Below are positions 46,584-58,140 of a DNA stretch of 64,000 nt, one piece after another. Below the pieces are notes generated by a model that was given only the letters and a program-made list of their open reading frames with translations, searched no databases and had not been told where the DNA came from. The position numbers and the translations under genes are program-made. Position 1 is the stretch's first letter; each line of letters opens with the position of its first letter. The stretch comes from Gnetum montanum (lineage: Eukaryota; Streptophyta; Gnetopsida; Gnetales; Gnetaceae), in assembly GCA_015680685.1 (NCBI GenBank), contig MNCI01013853.1, forward strand, positions 344,243 to 408,242. The letters are read 5' to 3'.

Positions 46584-47249
46584 TACCTAAATAACTAACT
46601 AAAAAATTGTTCTGGAGTGAACAGAATTCAAATCAATTTTTTTACAATATTTGGAAAAGTATGGAATTTGTTGACTGACTTATTGACTAACTAACTCTAT
46701 CTAACTTTGAGGGATAGATTATATAGTTTCATAAAAATGAGTACTCGTTTACCAAAAAATAGGAAATTAGGTAAAATTTTAACATGTGCATATTGAATGG
46801 ATAGAGGTATGATGAATGCTTATACTATCCTTGGAGGTGGAGGATTCTATGGCTTGGATAGTTCTTATACTAGTGGCTGAGACTATCTTGTTGTTGTTGC
46901 TAGAAGTTTGAAAGCTATCATGAGTGCTTTCATCTTTTCCTCTTCACTTCATCGATTGTACATAGTTCAGGATGCTCCACCTATTTGGGCTGATGCAGTG
47001 ATATCCCATGAGCATAAAATTGTAGGAAATAGTTTATTCACATTGACAAACTAGGTTATGAATATCTTTTTTTTAATATTAAACATCTTAACTAGGTTTT
47101 GTAGCACCTAGTAGTCATTCATCCTTATTGCTAGGTTCTCAATAACAAATAATTAATTAGTGAATTTACTTTTGAGAACTTCAAGATCTATGTTGGCTAT
47201 CTCCAACTTTTGCTTTCTCTCTTTATAGAGCTTAAACTCTACCTCATAG

Positions 47250-48970
47250 AGAAGGTAGGATTTGAAAACTTACCTCTCAAGATCAAACCTTAGCATTCCT
47301 GTTGACATCATTTTCAAGTTTGAATATAAGAGGTTGGCAAGCTCCATATACTCTATCATCTCCTCAATCTATAACTCCTTTAGTTGGATTTCTATCTTAT
47401 TACATGCATTCAATTTATTAAAGATGGAATGTCATACATCACCTCTTTCATGGGGTTGTTGGAAGGTCTCATTCATCTTTGCCTTTTTTTAATTTTATCT
47501 TTTTCTCATTAACATCCTTAAGTAGCTTGACCTAGTCCCTCTAATGATTCTTTAAAAATTTAAATTTTATGGCCTCATTCTTCTAGGTAGCTACCTCAAT
47601 TATAATCTTTTGGTGAAGAGCACAAACCTCCATCAAGAGATTCCTATTTTTAGCTACCAACCTCATTAAGTCCAAGTTCACCTTAGTAAGCTACTTCTAT
47701 TGCTAGCAGCTGTATTTGACTAATTATTCTTTTTTCTACTTATGATTTCAGATGCATTGATTGTCCTTCGTAGGAAAGGTTCTCCTTGCAAACTTATGAC
47801 ATGTCCTTATTAGTGTTGCTGGTTGTAGCCTTTGACACGGACATGTCAAAGATCATCATTTCTTTTATATTCTTAACATCCTGATATTTTTTAAGAAGCT
47901 ATTGGAAAGATTCATCTCATTTAAGCTCTTGTTGGAGAATGGTAAGGTTAAAGAGAAAGGCTCTCAACTTAACTATATTAGCATTTAACTATCAATTGGT
48001 CATGGTGGCCTCCTCAAGTTGTGCAATTACAATTAATAATTTAGCCCTTGTCTCAAGAAATGATAATTGATTTGCAGTAATTTCATCTTGAAGATCAATG
48101 ATCTTCAAAAGTAATTTCTCTATTCCTACCAATTTTTCCAACACCTCCTTGTGTTGGGCAATGCTCATCTAGTCACTTCTTACTCATGTAGATGCATGGA
48201 TGTCTACCATGGTAGCAATGCCTTATACAAACACTATATAAGCATTAAGATCCTCTGCTACTTCATCAACCATCACCTTTGCTACTATCTCTTGGCCCTT
48301 GTGTTGCATCTCTAAGATTAATGCCCCCTCACCTTCCTCCAACATGATGGAGAAGATCATAGCATTTTCCAAAATCTTAGGAAATGTTTGTCCAGGAATG
48401 GACACTATGATCTCCTTGATACTTGGATTAGGCCTTATGGGTGTTTGGTTCCTCTATGTAAATAATAGCATGACTATTTCACTATAACTAATGATCCTTA
48501 TGACCTCGCTAAATGGCTCATTACTAGATGGTAAACAGATGACTCTCCACTAGCTATAGATTCCTATTGCTACTGTAGCAACTAGTCTTGAAGCTTCCTC
48601 AAGGATTCTACAACTGTGAGCATTTTTGGTGTATTTTCTAGAGCTATAGGTGATGATGGTGGTGGTTTATCCTCTTCCTATAGCTTGGTTACTTTATTAT
48701 CTTTCATCATCTTCTACCACAATGCAGCAAGAGTGCATTGGATCATATCATTTTAGTAGCAAGCTATTCCCCCAATTTTGCACAATTTGTTGAACAAAAA
48801 TGGAAAGTGAAGTGTCTTCCTACCCTTCTCATTTTCCTTGAAACATTTGTCTATTTCTAGGAAGATGAGTTGAGGTGATGTTGCTATAATAATGCCCATT
48901 TCATGGAATAACTTTAAATTATAACCATAGGCTTAAAACATCAATGACACCTTCAAAGAAAATTAAGCTC
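47250..48970 (-). pseudogene. Env-like / plant-transposon-protein ORF with coiled coil (degenerate)
   Basis: A long minus-strand stretch reads as protein with only scattered stops. Near 48.75-48.96 kb: LFHEMGIIIATSPQLIFLEI, KTLHFPFLFNKLCKIGGI. Near 48.22-48.41 kb: an acidic segment (FSIMLEEGEGALILEM). From 48.17 kb down to about 47.45 kb: Leu/Lys/Glu-rich heptad-like sequence such as MSIAQHKEVLEKLVGIEKLL and LLMEVCALHQKIIIEVAT. The F-P-F-L-x-N-K-L-C-K-x-G-G block resembles the plant transposon / env-like ORF found between pol and the 3' LTR of some Athila elements. That identity is from memory and unverified. Confidence 0.45.
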
Positions 48971-49739
48971 TGAGATAAATGAAGAATAAATGGTTAAATG
49001 AATGTTTAATGGAAGATTGTTTGAACTCATGTAATTCCTAATAGCATTTTTGTAGCAAAGAATACGCTTCATTTAAAAAATAAAATCTTACAACAAGAGG
49101 TTTAAACTATTAAGAAATTATTAAGATGATTTTATATTAAGATCCTTGAGATGAAACATGTTTGTTGAACAAGATTCTTGTAGCTAAGCCTACCTTTCTG
49201 AGGATTTTCATCTATTATTTACAAATTGGAAAATCTAGGGCTTTCAAGTCAAGTGGAACATAACATAGATTAATTCAATTGAGAATCAAGAACAAAGCTT
49301 GTAGATCAATTAATAATCAAATTCATATATCTCTAAGCTAAAATTAATTCAAGTGCTTGAAAATGCAATTGCGTGCCTTAAGAATCAGTTTCATGGAAAC
49401 AGCATTAGAGAAAATAAGTAAGTGACAATAAAATCCCTTACCCTAAAGAGGAAGAGCTTAGTTGTAAAAAGGATTTTTGTCAAATCAACTAGTAGAGTGG
49501 GATAATTTAGTTTTCTCAAAAACAAGGAGAAGAAGTTTTATTGCATTTAGCTACATGAATGTATGAATGGGTCGTAAAATGAAAAGAATCTCTACAAAAG
49601 AAAGATTTAATCAGTTCTAACTCATGAACATGTTGATACATTTGGAAGGTTATTTTTGTGATCCATAAGATGACACAGAAAAAGATCTATCAAGTAAGGT
49701 TTCAGGCATTAAAATTAGCTTTATGAAGTTTTTTAATGA

Positions 49740-50800
49740 CCATGTCAATGGTCATATGAGGAAGGCTCAAAGAGTCTAAAAATAGCTCTATGAGTTAGCT
49801 CCTTCACATAGGAATTACTCTATGGTAGCTCGATTAGTGAAGAAAAGATTCTATGAGCCATGTTAGTCATCTAGGTCTACCTTACCGTGTTAGCACTTAT
49901 GAAGTTAATATGCTTATAGTGATTGTAGAGAAGTTTCTAGATGGAATCTTTTACAATGACCTAGCCATGTCAACATAGGGAAGAATTTTTTAGAATCAAA
50001 TATTAGCCCTACAAAGTAGTTCTACCATGTCAGCTTCATCAATCTAGCTAAGGCTCCTTAAACTTAAAATTTTTAGTGAAATTCATTTCATCACATCAAT
50101 ATGTAAAGATGGATTGGTAGAGATTCAAAATGGTTCTACTAAATAACTCTACGATGTTAGCTCTCCAATTAGCATAGATTTCTAGAATCAAAATCTAGAT
50201 CTACAAAGAAAAGCTAAATTAGATTCTACGAGCCATGTTAGTTGTGTAGATTAGGCACTTCATGTCAACTCTCATTGATCTCAAAAGTGATTCTATAAAG
50301 TAGCTCTATCATGTAAGCTCTAGAATTAGCTTATGTTTATAGAAGCCAAATTTAGTTCTACAAGGAAGCTCTACATGCCATGTCATCACTACACTAAGTT
50401 AGAATGTAGAACCAGTTCATGAGGTTGAAATTCATCTCTACAAAATGACTTTACCACATCAACATCTTCCATGTTAACTTGTAGATCCAAAAAATGGTTC
50501 TTTGAATGAGCTCTAGCAAGTTGGATTTGGTAGAGCTCAAAAATTATTTTATAAAAACAATCTACACTTCAGCTCTATAGCTAACTTAATTTCATAGAAG
50601 TAGAAAATATTTCTATAAAGGAGTTCTACAAGCTACATTCTCACTCTGCTAATTCAAATCATAGAGCTGATTAATAGAGCCAAAGTTCATTTTTCAAAAG
50701 AGCTCTACCATGTCAGTGCCATGCGACATCAACTTATAGAGTTAGTTCATAGAGTCAAAATATGGTTCTACATACAAACTCATTTTAAGCTCTACCACAT
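49740..50800. repeat. Highly diverged tandem-like repeat (GGTTCTACAAAG-AGCTCTACCATGTCAGC)
   Basis: About ten loosely spaced copies of a composite motif recur over 1 kb. Examples are CTACAAAGTAGTTCTACCATGTCAGC (about 50015), TCTATAAAGTAGCTCTATCATG (50293), CTACAAGGAAGCTCTACATGCC (50368) and AAAAGAGCTCTACCATGTCAG (50694). Spacing is roughly 70-130 bp. It lies between gag and the env-like region of the old element. Confidence 0.65.
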
Positions 50801-50849
50801 TCCATCATGCCTAGTTCCTCTTTTTCTAGCTTCTTCATCATCTTTCACA

Positions 50850-51620
50850 TCCTTAGAACATCTTCTTCTTCTATCAAAATCTCTCTAAGCATAACTTCTT
50901 TTACTATCATGATTCCTTATACTTCATTCTTTTCTATCAAAGTCTACTAATGAGTGTGATGAAGAAAATGAGGAAGTTGAAGAAAGTACTAATTGGTTTT
51001 CCTTCTATGACTCCTAGATTCATCCATTTTAGATCTATCAAAAGTTTTTGGCCTCAAATCACACCTAATTTTAGAGTCTACCTCATCTCTTTCTAAAATT
51101 TCTATAAGGATTGAACATAAGTTCATCTATATAGGATATTTGATGCATATGATTGGTGTTTGAGAACTAGATCTATGATTCTGGTAAGACTTTTTAACTT
51201 TATATGGTTCTTCTTCTTATTTCTCATGAAGGATGAGCACTTATGGTACTTTCTTTCTTTTCTCCAAATCATATCTTTCTAGCATCATAGCATTCCATCT
51301 TACTTAAGATTTTGTTGGCTAATATGACCTACGCATGTCCTTGGTAACTTGATATCCTTCTTATATGTGGTAAAAAATTGACTTCATGGAGACTACTTAA
51401 ATCATTAATGGTACTACGCATTTTGGTGGAAAGACAATGTTGCCTTGTAAGTCTCTTCATTTGAATTGATCATCCTAGTGAAAAATAAATATGAAATCAA
51501 AATAATAAAGATTATTATGAGTGTCTGAGATTCTAGTTTGTATTTGTGCACTCTAATATTCTTCATTATAATCTCTATCATTACTTTCATTAAGATCAAT
51601 AATAGGAGGATATTTCACCT
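50850..51620 (-). pseudogene. gag remnant of the old element
   Basis: Minus-strand FDFIFIFH-DDQFK-RDLQGNIVF (about 51.42-51.5 kb) matches the gag N-terminal block of the inner element at 19.85 kb (NFTFIVH-DEQLQWNDLKG). A basic region follows (51.0-51.3 kb), and then the frame dissolves into the tandem-repeat region. The gag core and knuckle are not recognisable. Confidence 0.55.
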
Positions 51621-51760
51621 TGAATATGAAAGTATTTTAATGTAGTTAATGCTTAAGTAAATGTGTGGTTTGAAAATTTATTCTAAGCATTAAAGATAGG
51701 CATGGTTATTTTTGATACAATAAAATATCTAAAATTAACTAACTAGCAAACATTAACACA

Positions 51761-51778
51761 TCCCCAACGATGTTGCTA
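51761..51778 (-). other. Primer-binding site of the old element
   Basis: Minus strand TAGCAACATCGTTGGGGA, one base inside the LTR. It is a much-decayed complement of the tRNA-Asp 3' end. Confidence 0.55.
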
Positions 51779-51779
51779 A

Positions 51780-52500
51780 TGATGAGTGATAAAGAATTTC
51801 AACACTCAACCATACAAGTCACAAGTATTCACACATGACTCTATTGTAATCTATGGATGAAAATTGTAAGTATAATAGTGATTTAACAGTAAGCTAATGA
51901 TCATTATCTTCCTAGTTAGAGTTAGTGAGGTGCAAAATGTATGGTCTAACTCTTAGTAAGGTACATGAGAAACTAATGTTATTAACTCTTAAAAGTGCTA
52001 ATTGTAAACCTACTGAACGTTAATGTAAATTATATTTCTAAGTATAATGAAAATGTAAAGTTATTCTATCATATGGTGATAAGTATCTAATTTTGGTTTT
52101 CTATACATGTCATGGGTTGATTTTATTATTATTGAGATTACCAAGTAACTTTACTACTGAGCGTATCATGCAAGGTCACTTTAAGGCTACCAAACAATTA
52201 CACTTTACACTTAACATCAATTGTAATCATTTTGCCTTACTAATGAACAATGAAATAGTAAATGCCTTAAGAGATGTCAATGACATAATAAAAGCAAGTA
52301 ACATGGAAGGAGAAAATATATTCTATGTGAGATGCTACAATGATGAACAACAATCTTAATCTTTATTACGATTCATAAATTGTATCTAGGAATAATCCAC
52401 TCAAATAAAGACAATGTACAACTATAATTTACCACACTACATGCATTCACAACTACCTCTATCTTCCAGAAAACAAACTACAATAATTTCACTAAGAGTT
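51780..52500 (-). repeat. 5' LTR of the old element, left part
   Basis: Starts TGATGAGTGATAAAG...CACTCAACCATACAAGTCACAAG and runs to 52500, where the GAG-only element inserted. The LTR resumes at 59140. Confidence 0.8.
52496..52500. repeat. Target-site duplication GAGTT (left)
   Basis: GAGTT recurs at 59140-59144, directly after the other end of the inserted element. Confidence 0.9.
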
Positions 52501-53454
52501 CGATAAGTCATGAATTTGTTGGCTGTGATATTGCAGCTGTGATATCACAGCCCTATTGTATCAGTAGCCACGATATCACGTCTTCCTACATGATATCACA
52601 GTGTGCCATAATTTCTATAAATAAGAGGTGGATTTCCCAATTTTAGGTATTAGGAGTCAGAAGTAGTGAAGCTTTGGCAATTTGGCCACTCCAGAGATAG
52701 TTTATTTTCCCGTGTCTACCCGTAGTGTGGTGAATGTAATTGTACAACATACTTTATTCAAGTGTGACGTACTTGGACATGCACATGACCGACAATAAAG
52801 ATCGAGATTACTTCATCATTGCAGTAGTTACTTTGTTTATTTAATTGTTTTAACATAGAATGAGTATGACTTGATTATGAGCATCTTCATGTGACTACTT
52901 GGTAACCCAGTGGCATACCTAGGATCTACGCTTGGTAATTCCAGTGGTAGTTGTGCACTAGGATGTGTACGGTTAGTCAAGGAATCGATTGCTCATCGCA
53001 CTTAGGCTAGTAAAGCGGTACGAGTACGACTTGATTTAGAGCATTAAGTGTGACTACTTGGTAGCCTAGTGGCATACCTAGGATCTGTGCTTGTTAATCC
53101 CAACGGTAGTCATGCACAAGGTCCAAGATGTGTACAGTTGACCAAGGAATTGATTGCTTGTCGCACTTAGGCTAGATTAGATTTTCTTACCCTTTTCCTC
53201 CTAGCTTAGCTTAGTTAATATTATTTTCCACTACCTTTAGGAGTAGCGTTAGAATTAGGAACACATCATACACCTCACTCTGGACTAAACCATACATGAC
53301 AAATATAATACTAGTCCAGGTGGGAAGACAGTGAACTATGACCTAAGGATAACTGTCTAGGTGTCATAACTAGTTCATCTGCGGAGTTCAACCAGATCAC
53401 GCATGCTATGCTCTTTTTGTATGGTTGAGTGTAGGGGTACCTTGCCACTCATCA
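52501..53454 (+). repeat. 5' LTR of the GAG-only element
   Basis: Begins CGATAAGTCATGAATTTG (the first base of TG is now C) and ends GCCACTCATCA. 954 bp. U3 holds three exact GATATC motifs and one variant at 52529-52605, then TATAAATA at 52616-52623. Confidence 0.93.
52616..52623 (+). promoter_or_regulatory. LTR TATA box
   Basis: TATAAATA about 115 bp into the LTR, just after the GATATC array. It is conserved at 58301-58308 in the other LTR and, reversed, near 25092-25099 in the lone LTR. Confidence 0.7.
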
Positions 53455-53455
53455 T

Positions 53456-53473
53456 TGGCGCCATTACCAGGGA
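53456..53473 (+). other. Primer-binding site of the GAG-only element
   Basis: TGGCGCCATTACCAGGGA, one base inside the LTR. It matches the complement of the tRNA-Asp 3' end at 15 of 18 positions; all three differences are G-to-A. Confidence 0.9.
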
Positions 53474-53598
53474 CGGTGTTAGTTATCTAGAATAGTTATA
53501 TCAAACAAGGTCGCTGTAAAGGACTTAACGATACATCTCTTAAAAAGAAGAAATAATTATTAAAATTCACATCTAAATTCACACACATTTTCACAACA

Positions 53599-55357
53599 AT
53601 GCCTCTTCTACAAGATAATAATAATGCCACACTTAGTGAGGAAGTTCATTGGAGAACCAACGAACTATATGAAGATGAAGATTGGAGTATACAACCTGAA
53701 GTGGGAGTTTCCTATAAGCATGAACAAAAACAACATCATTGCAATGCACGAAAGCCTAACTTACCCGATGACAATGAACCCCCACTGGCCACTACAAGCC
53801 TAATGCAAATACAAGAGGCCATTCAAAATCTCACGTAGGCATCGTGAGGAGAGTCGACTACCCAGGCTCAATTTAAACAAATTTCCTACATTTTCAGGAG
53901 GCTATGACTTAGATCCGCATCAACATTTATTAGCTTTCTACGATGCCTGCACATGGAATAACATTGATAACGGGTGGAAAAAATTTAAGCTCTTTCCCAT
54001 GACACTCGTTCACCAAGAAAAACTATGGTATAAATTGCTAAAACCAAATTCAATACAACGCTGGTCAACAATGATAGAAGTCTTTAATGAAAAATATCAA
54101 ACTTATGCAAGAGTGTCAGCCTTGAGGAAACAAATCCAATGATGGAAACAAGCACAACATGAACCCTTGGACATGGCCTTAGAAAGATATTATGAACTAT
54201 TAAACAATTGTCTAGGCCATGGGTTTTTCAAGGAAAGGCTAATGTACCATATTATCAATGGGCTACGTAATGAAACAAGAGAGACCTTAGGAACGTATGC
54301 CCAAGGNTACTTAACAAAGGTCCCTAATCATAATAAGGAGAAATCAACAAATCCCATGGTGGAAACATCATCTTTGCCAATACAACAATCATTGGAAGAA
54401 GCCGAGGCAAAGATCAATAAGATGTTGGAATGGATGAATCAAAAGTATGGGGAATATATCAACACGATTGGAGATAGAGTTTTGACAACCAAAGAAGTAG
54501 GACACAATAGTAGGCATTCGAAAAGAAGAATAAAGGGTATAAGTGCTCAACTACCAATTACCAATTCTACGTATGAATGCAACCTATGCCTATACAATCA
54601 CCCCAAGGGTCAATGCCCAATATTGTTACATTTACATGAGCATTGGGGAAACACATTACATCCAGAGTTTGTACAGAGATACTGTGTTCGATCACAGTGG
54701 CAACAATCCTAGTCGTGTGGGAGACCACCCTTAGACTGGAAGCACCCTTCATATTTTCTGAACTCGAATGCTTATCACATTCAACATCCTTTTTCTCCAA
54801 CTCAGCCAACATACTTTATCTCACCACACTACTATTCTCCATAATACTATCAACCCATGCCTCCAATGCAACCAGCACCTTGTGCACCTTATATTCCTCT
54901 TAACTTTCAACATTCTTATCCTTTCCCTCCTTCCACAATGCCACCAACTATTCCTAAGGTGTTTATACCACAACAACAACCCACGAATAACACTTGTGCT
55001 ACTACTACTAACAACAGTGAAAATCCTCCTCAACATCAAAGGCATCCTTTCTCTAAACACAACCGTAAGAAGGAACAACATAATTCAGAGGCCACTGCAT
55101 CTTCCAACCCAACACAAGTCCCACACTGTGGTGCACCCTTATCTTCGAACCCAATGCCTCATGTAACTTCATCAGGGCCACCAACTAACACTCCAACAAC
55201 CATACAGCCTAATGAACACAACCATGGGAGGCATCATCCTAATCCTTGCATACCATCTAATGGTCACCAACATCATAGTGGGTCAACTCGTTATCCAGGA
55301 ACTGCATCGTATGAAGTGCCCCACTATGCTTATTACAATCAAGTGTGTGAACCCTGA
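53599..55357 (+). pseudogene. gag of the GAG-only element
   Basis: Start at the ATG 53599 (MPLLQDNNNATLSEEVHWRT, NELYEDEDWS), about 125 bp after the primer site. A TAG at 53836 and a frameshift follow. The gag core then reads FPTFSGGYDLDPHQHLLAFY, WKKFKLFPMTLVHQEKLWYK and RWSTMIEVFNEKYQ (53.88-54.12 kb). The open frame 54167-54712 carries LERYYELLNNCLGHGFFKER, a Glu-rich helix and the knuckle CNLCLYNHPKGQC (C-x2-C-x3-H-x4-C, intact). After a shift, a Pro/His/Asn/Gln-rich tail (54857-55357) closes it. It is the best-preserved gag in the window, with one N at 54307. Confidence 0.88.
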
Positions 55358-55499
55358 GAGGATAAATATAGACTAATTCCAATACTTCCAACATGCAAGG
55401 ATCCTTATCTTTCATTTATTAATCCTTTCCATACTCAACTGATTGGTTATGGGGGATACCCCCCATTTCAATAACAAGCTAGATTAATAAATATTTTTC

Positions 55500-55610
55500 A
55501 TTTTCTTTGATTTTACAACTTTTTGTTTTCCAATTTTTCATTTTTCAACTTTTTGTTCATCTTTTTACCTTTTTATCTTTTTTATGTTTTTGTCTTTTTA
55601 CATTTTTGTA
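55500..55610 (+). other. T-rich tract following gag
   Basis: Repeated TTTTTG/TTTTTC phrases (for example CAACTTTTTGTTTTCC, CTTTTTACCTTTTTATC). The reverse-complement equivalent follows gag in the outer element (9.69-9.85 kb) and follows integrase in the inner element (13.78-13.83 kb). Confidence 0.75.
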
Positions 55611-57349
55611 AGTAACTCATCTATAAATAAAACACTCATGTGGATCATTGGTTGAGGTATGTTTTATGTTATTAAGTCATGAGTGAACAATTATTTGGAT
55701 TAGTAAGCCCATTTCACCCACTCATCCACTCTACAAATAAGAGGTGTTGTTCAAGGATACAGTGTTGTTCTTGACATTCTTAAAACTTAAAATTAATTTT
55801 GTGTTCATTGTACCCAGAATGAAGAAGGATGGACCAAGCGGGAATGATTAGGGTGTGACATCAAGGGGACTTGTGGATTCTCTTTGGTGACAATTATGGG
55901 AGTTGTCATGCAACATGTTCGTACTAAGATCCTTGTAGATTTAATGAAAAGTGGGAGTAAGAGTAATCAAAAGGGCATCTAGAAGTTAGATGCTATTCTA
56001 GGGGGTCCCGCTAGAAAGACATGCACCCATGCCTGATGGTTGGCGGCTTCTCTAGATTCAGTAAAGTGAAAAAAAAACAAGAAAAAGAAAAGAAAAGTGC
56101 CAAAAAACAAAAGTCACTCCTCCCTTGCATAAAATGCCAAGTGATCGTACACCTTGTTGTTATGGTACTCTCATAGTTGTTCATCATGGGATGAAACAAT
56201 GTGATGTCATTGATTAGAGGAATGGACTTGGTCATGATATTGGAATGATGGGTTAATGACATGTTAATCATGCTTTTCACATAGGATTCACTATGTCCTG
56301 GGTCAGTTACCTCATGTCCCAATCTCTATGATCCCTTCTATAGTTCATTTCATCTCATTGTTTGTGTAATTGTAGCTCATGTCCCGTGTAGCATAGAATT
56401 TCATCTCATTCTAGTGATATTTACATGTGTGTGTTTTGTGGAGTTAGTGCAGACATTTAACTCTTATAGTGTCCATAGACACTTTAAGTGTGATTACACA
56501 AGGGCATTATAGGTTGAAAGCTGATTTGGGGAGGATCCACTTGTGCAATTTTCATAATCTTCACTGATTCTCTAGCTCACACACATAATTTCTTACCCTC
56601 AGATGAATTTTTCAATTGATTTTCTTTCCCTACCATTATCCCTCCGAATCAACGTTCCTATGAACCATCAGAAAGCCTTTTTCTCCCATCCGAGGTCTTT
56701 ATTGATAAACACACCATCATAATTTTCGTGCCTTCAGAACTAGTTGAATTACCCTGGAATCCTTTAGTCCATATGTCCTTAGTTTACATCATTTAATTTC
56801 AAAGAAATATTAAAAATTCGGTACATTCTCTAAGTGCCCTAACTTCAATAAAAATATATATACATGACCCCCCTATGGTAATCAACATTACTTGCAACTG
56901 TTCATGCAGGGGAAGTTTTTCAAATTTTTCTCTACGACTTGTAATTGCTTGTCCCTTTCTTTCATATCCATAACTCGCTCGCTGGTACTCTAATTTTCAT
57001 TCCATTTGAACCTACTTGACCTCGGAGTTTTCAGCTTAGTCATGTTGGGGGGGGGGGGGCACATACTGAATAGTGCATAAATTTTTTAAAATTCATCATT
57101 GCCCAAAGAACATCTTTAAGGGTAATTAGTTCTAAAATTAAGAATAAAATATGTCAAAAACAATTTCATGCCCTTAGCTATACTAGAATATTAAATTTGG
57201 AAACCACCTAAGCAAAGACGAATCAACACTATAATCTTTCGAAGACATGTTCTTCCAATAATTAACATCACACAGAAATAAAGTAAATCTATTAAGGCAA
57301 GCAATAAGGTATAACCTAAATTTTGTAACAACCTTACTAACGATTGGTC
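55611..57349 (+). other. Non-coding middle of the GAG-only element
   Basis: No domain recognised. It holds the shared phrase GGTGTGACATCAAGGGGACTTG (about 55853-55874) and a homopolymer of 13 Gs at 57047-57059. Confidence 0.5.
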
Positions 57350-57965
57350 CTGTGTGATTGCAGATGTCCCTGAAACATGGACAATAGGAAGGTCCTGCTC
57401 AAGGTGTGATCAAATGATCTCAGAGAGGTGGAAGACAAGATTCTACTGGACAACATGCAGAATAGGAGGAACAATCATTCAGCATTCATCAAGAAGATCC
57501 TCCTACTGTACGGTCCGTGCAGGTAGAAGCAGGAGATACCCTCTTTGAAAGCGATGCTGGTACTTAAGGGAAATGTACCAAATTTGGCACAATAAAGAAG
57601 AAAGCACCATGGTTGACAATTGTGGTGTGACTGTTGACTTCTCTGTTGAAGCAGTTTTGGAATTATTAAACCTTTCGAATAGAGGGCCAAAGGTTGCTCA
57701 GAACTAGCAGGACACTTTCAGAATCGAGCAACTTAATAAACTATTGATAGAGAATAAAAGGGTGGTAGAAGAAAAAGAGAAGGCTAACTGGGATGCCTCT
57801 ATGACACAAGTGCAAACTTACATGCATTCCAAGGCACTCAAGGCCTTACAAGAGGAGAAACTCTAGGTCATACTTCAACACCATCAAATCCCAAGACTTG
57901 GAGCACAAGAAAAGGGAAAGACACCTATGGAGGAGCCACCGCCACCAGGAACTATATGAGTTCCA
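57350..57965 (+). pseudogene. Coiled-coil ORF remnant near the 3' end of the GAG-only element
   Basis: The plus frame reads MVDNCGVTVDFSVEAVLELL, LSNRGPKVAQN, then TAG, FRIEQLNKLLIENKRVVEEK, NWDASMTQVQTYMHSKALKA, a second TAG and a Pro-rich end (KTPMEEPPPPGTI). The charged heptad-like middle suggests a coiled coil. Its position between gag and the polypurine tract matches the env-like/coiled-coil region of the old element at 47.2-48.97 kb, so the two may be homologous. Function unknown. Both stops could derive from CAG. Confidence 0.45.
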
Positions 57966-58131
57966 CCATTCTATAATCATAGGATTTTCTTTTCTGTTGT
58001 GTCTCAATTTTTTTCTGACTCCACACTACGACATGAATCCATCCTAGTCAGTCAATAATCCCATACCTATTCACTATGTAATCAATGATACTTATTCTCA
58101 CTTTAACTCGAGGATGAGTTTTCATTCAATC

Positions 58132-58140
58132 GTGGGGGTA
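58132..58140 (+). other. Polypurine tract
   Basis: GTGGGGGTA immediately precedes the 3' LTR start TGATAAGTC. Confidence 0.85.

Noticed and set aside
54821-55081. Minus-strand open frame opposite gag
   Set aside because: Shadow of the Pro/His-rich gag tail, which the plus strand encodes.
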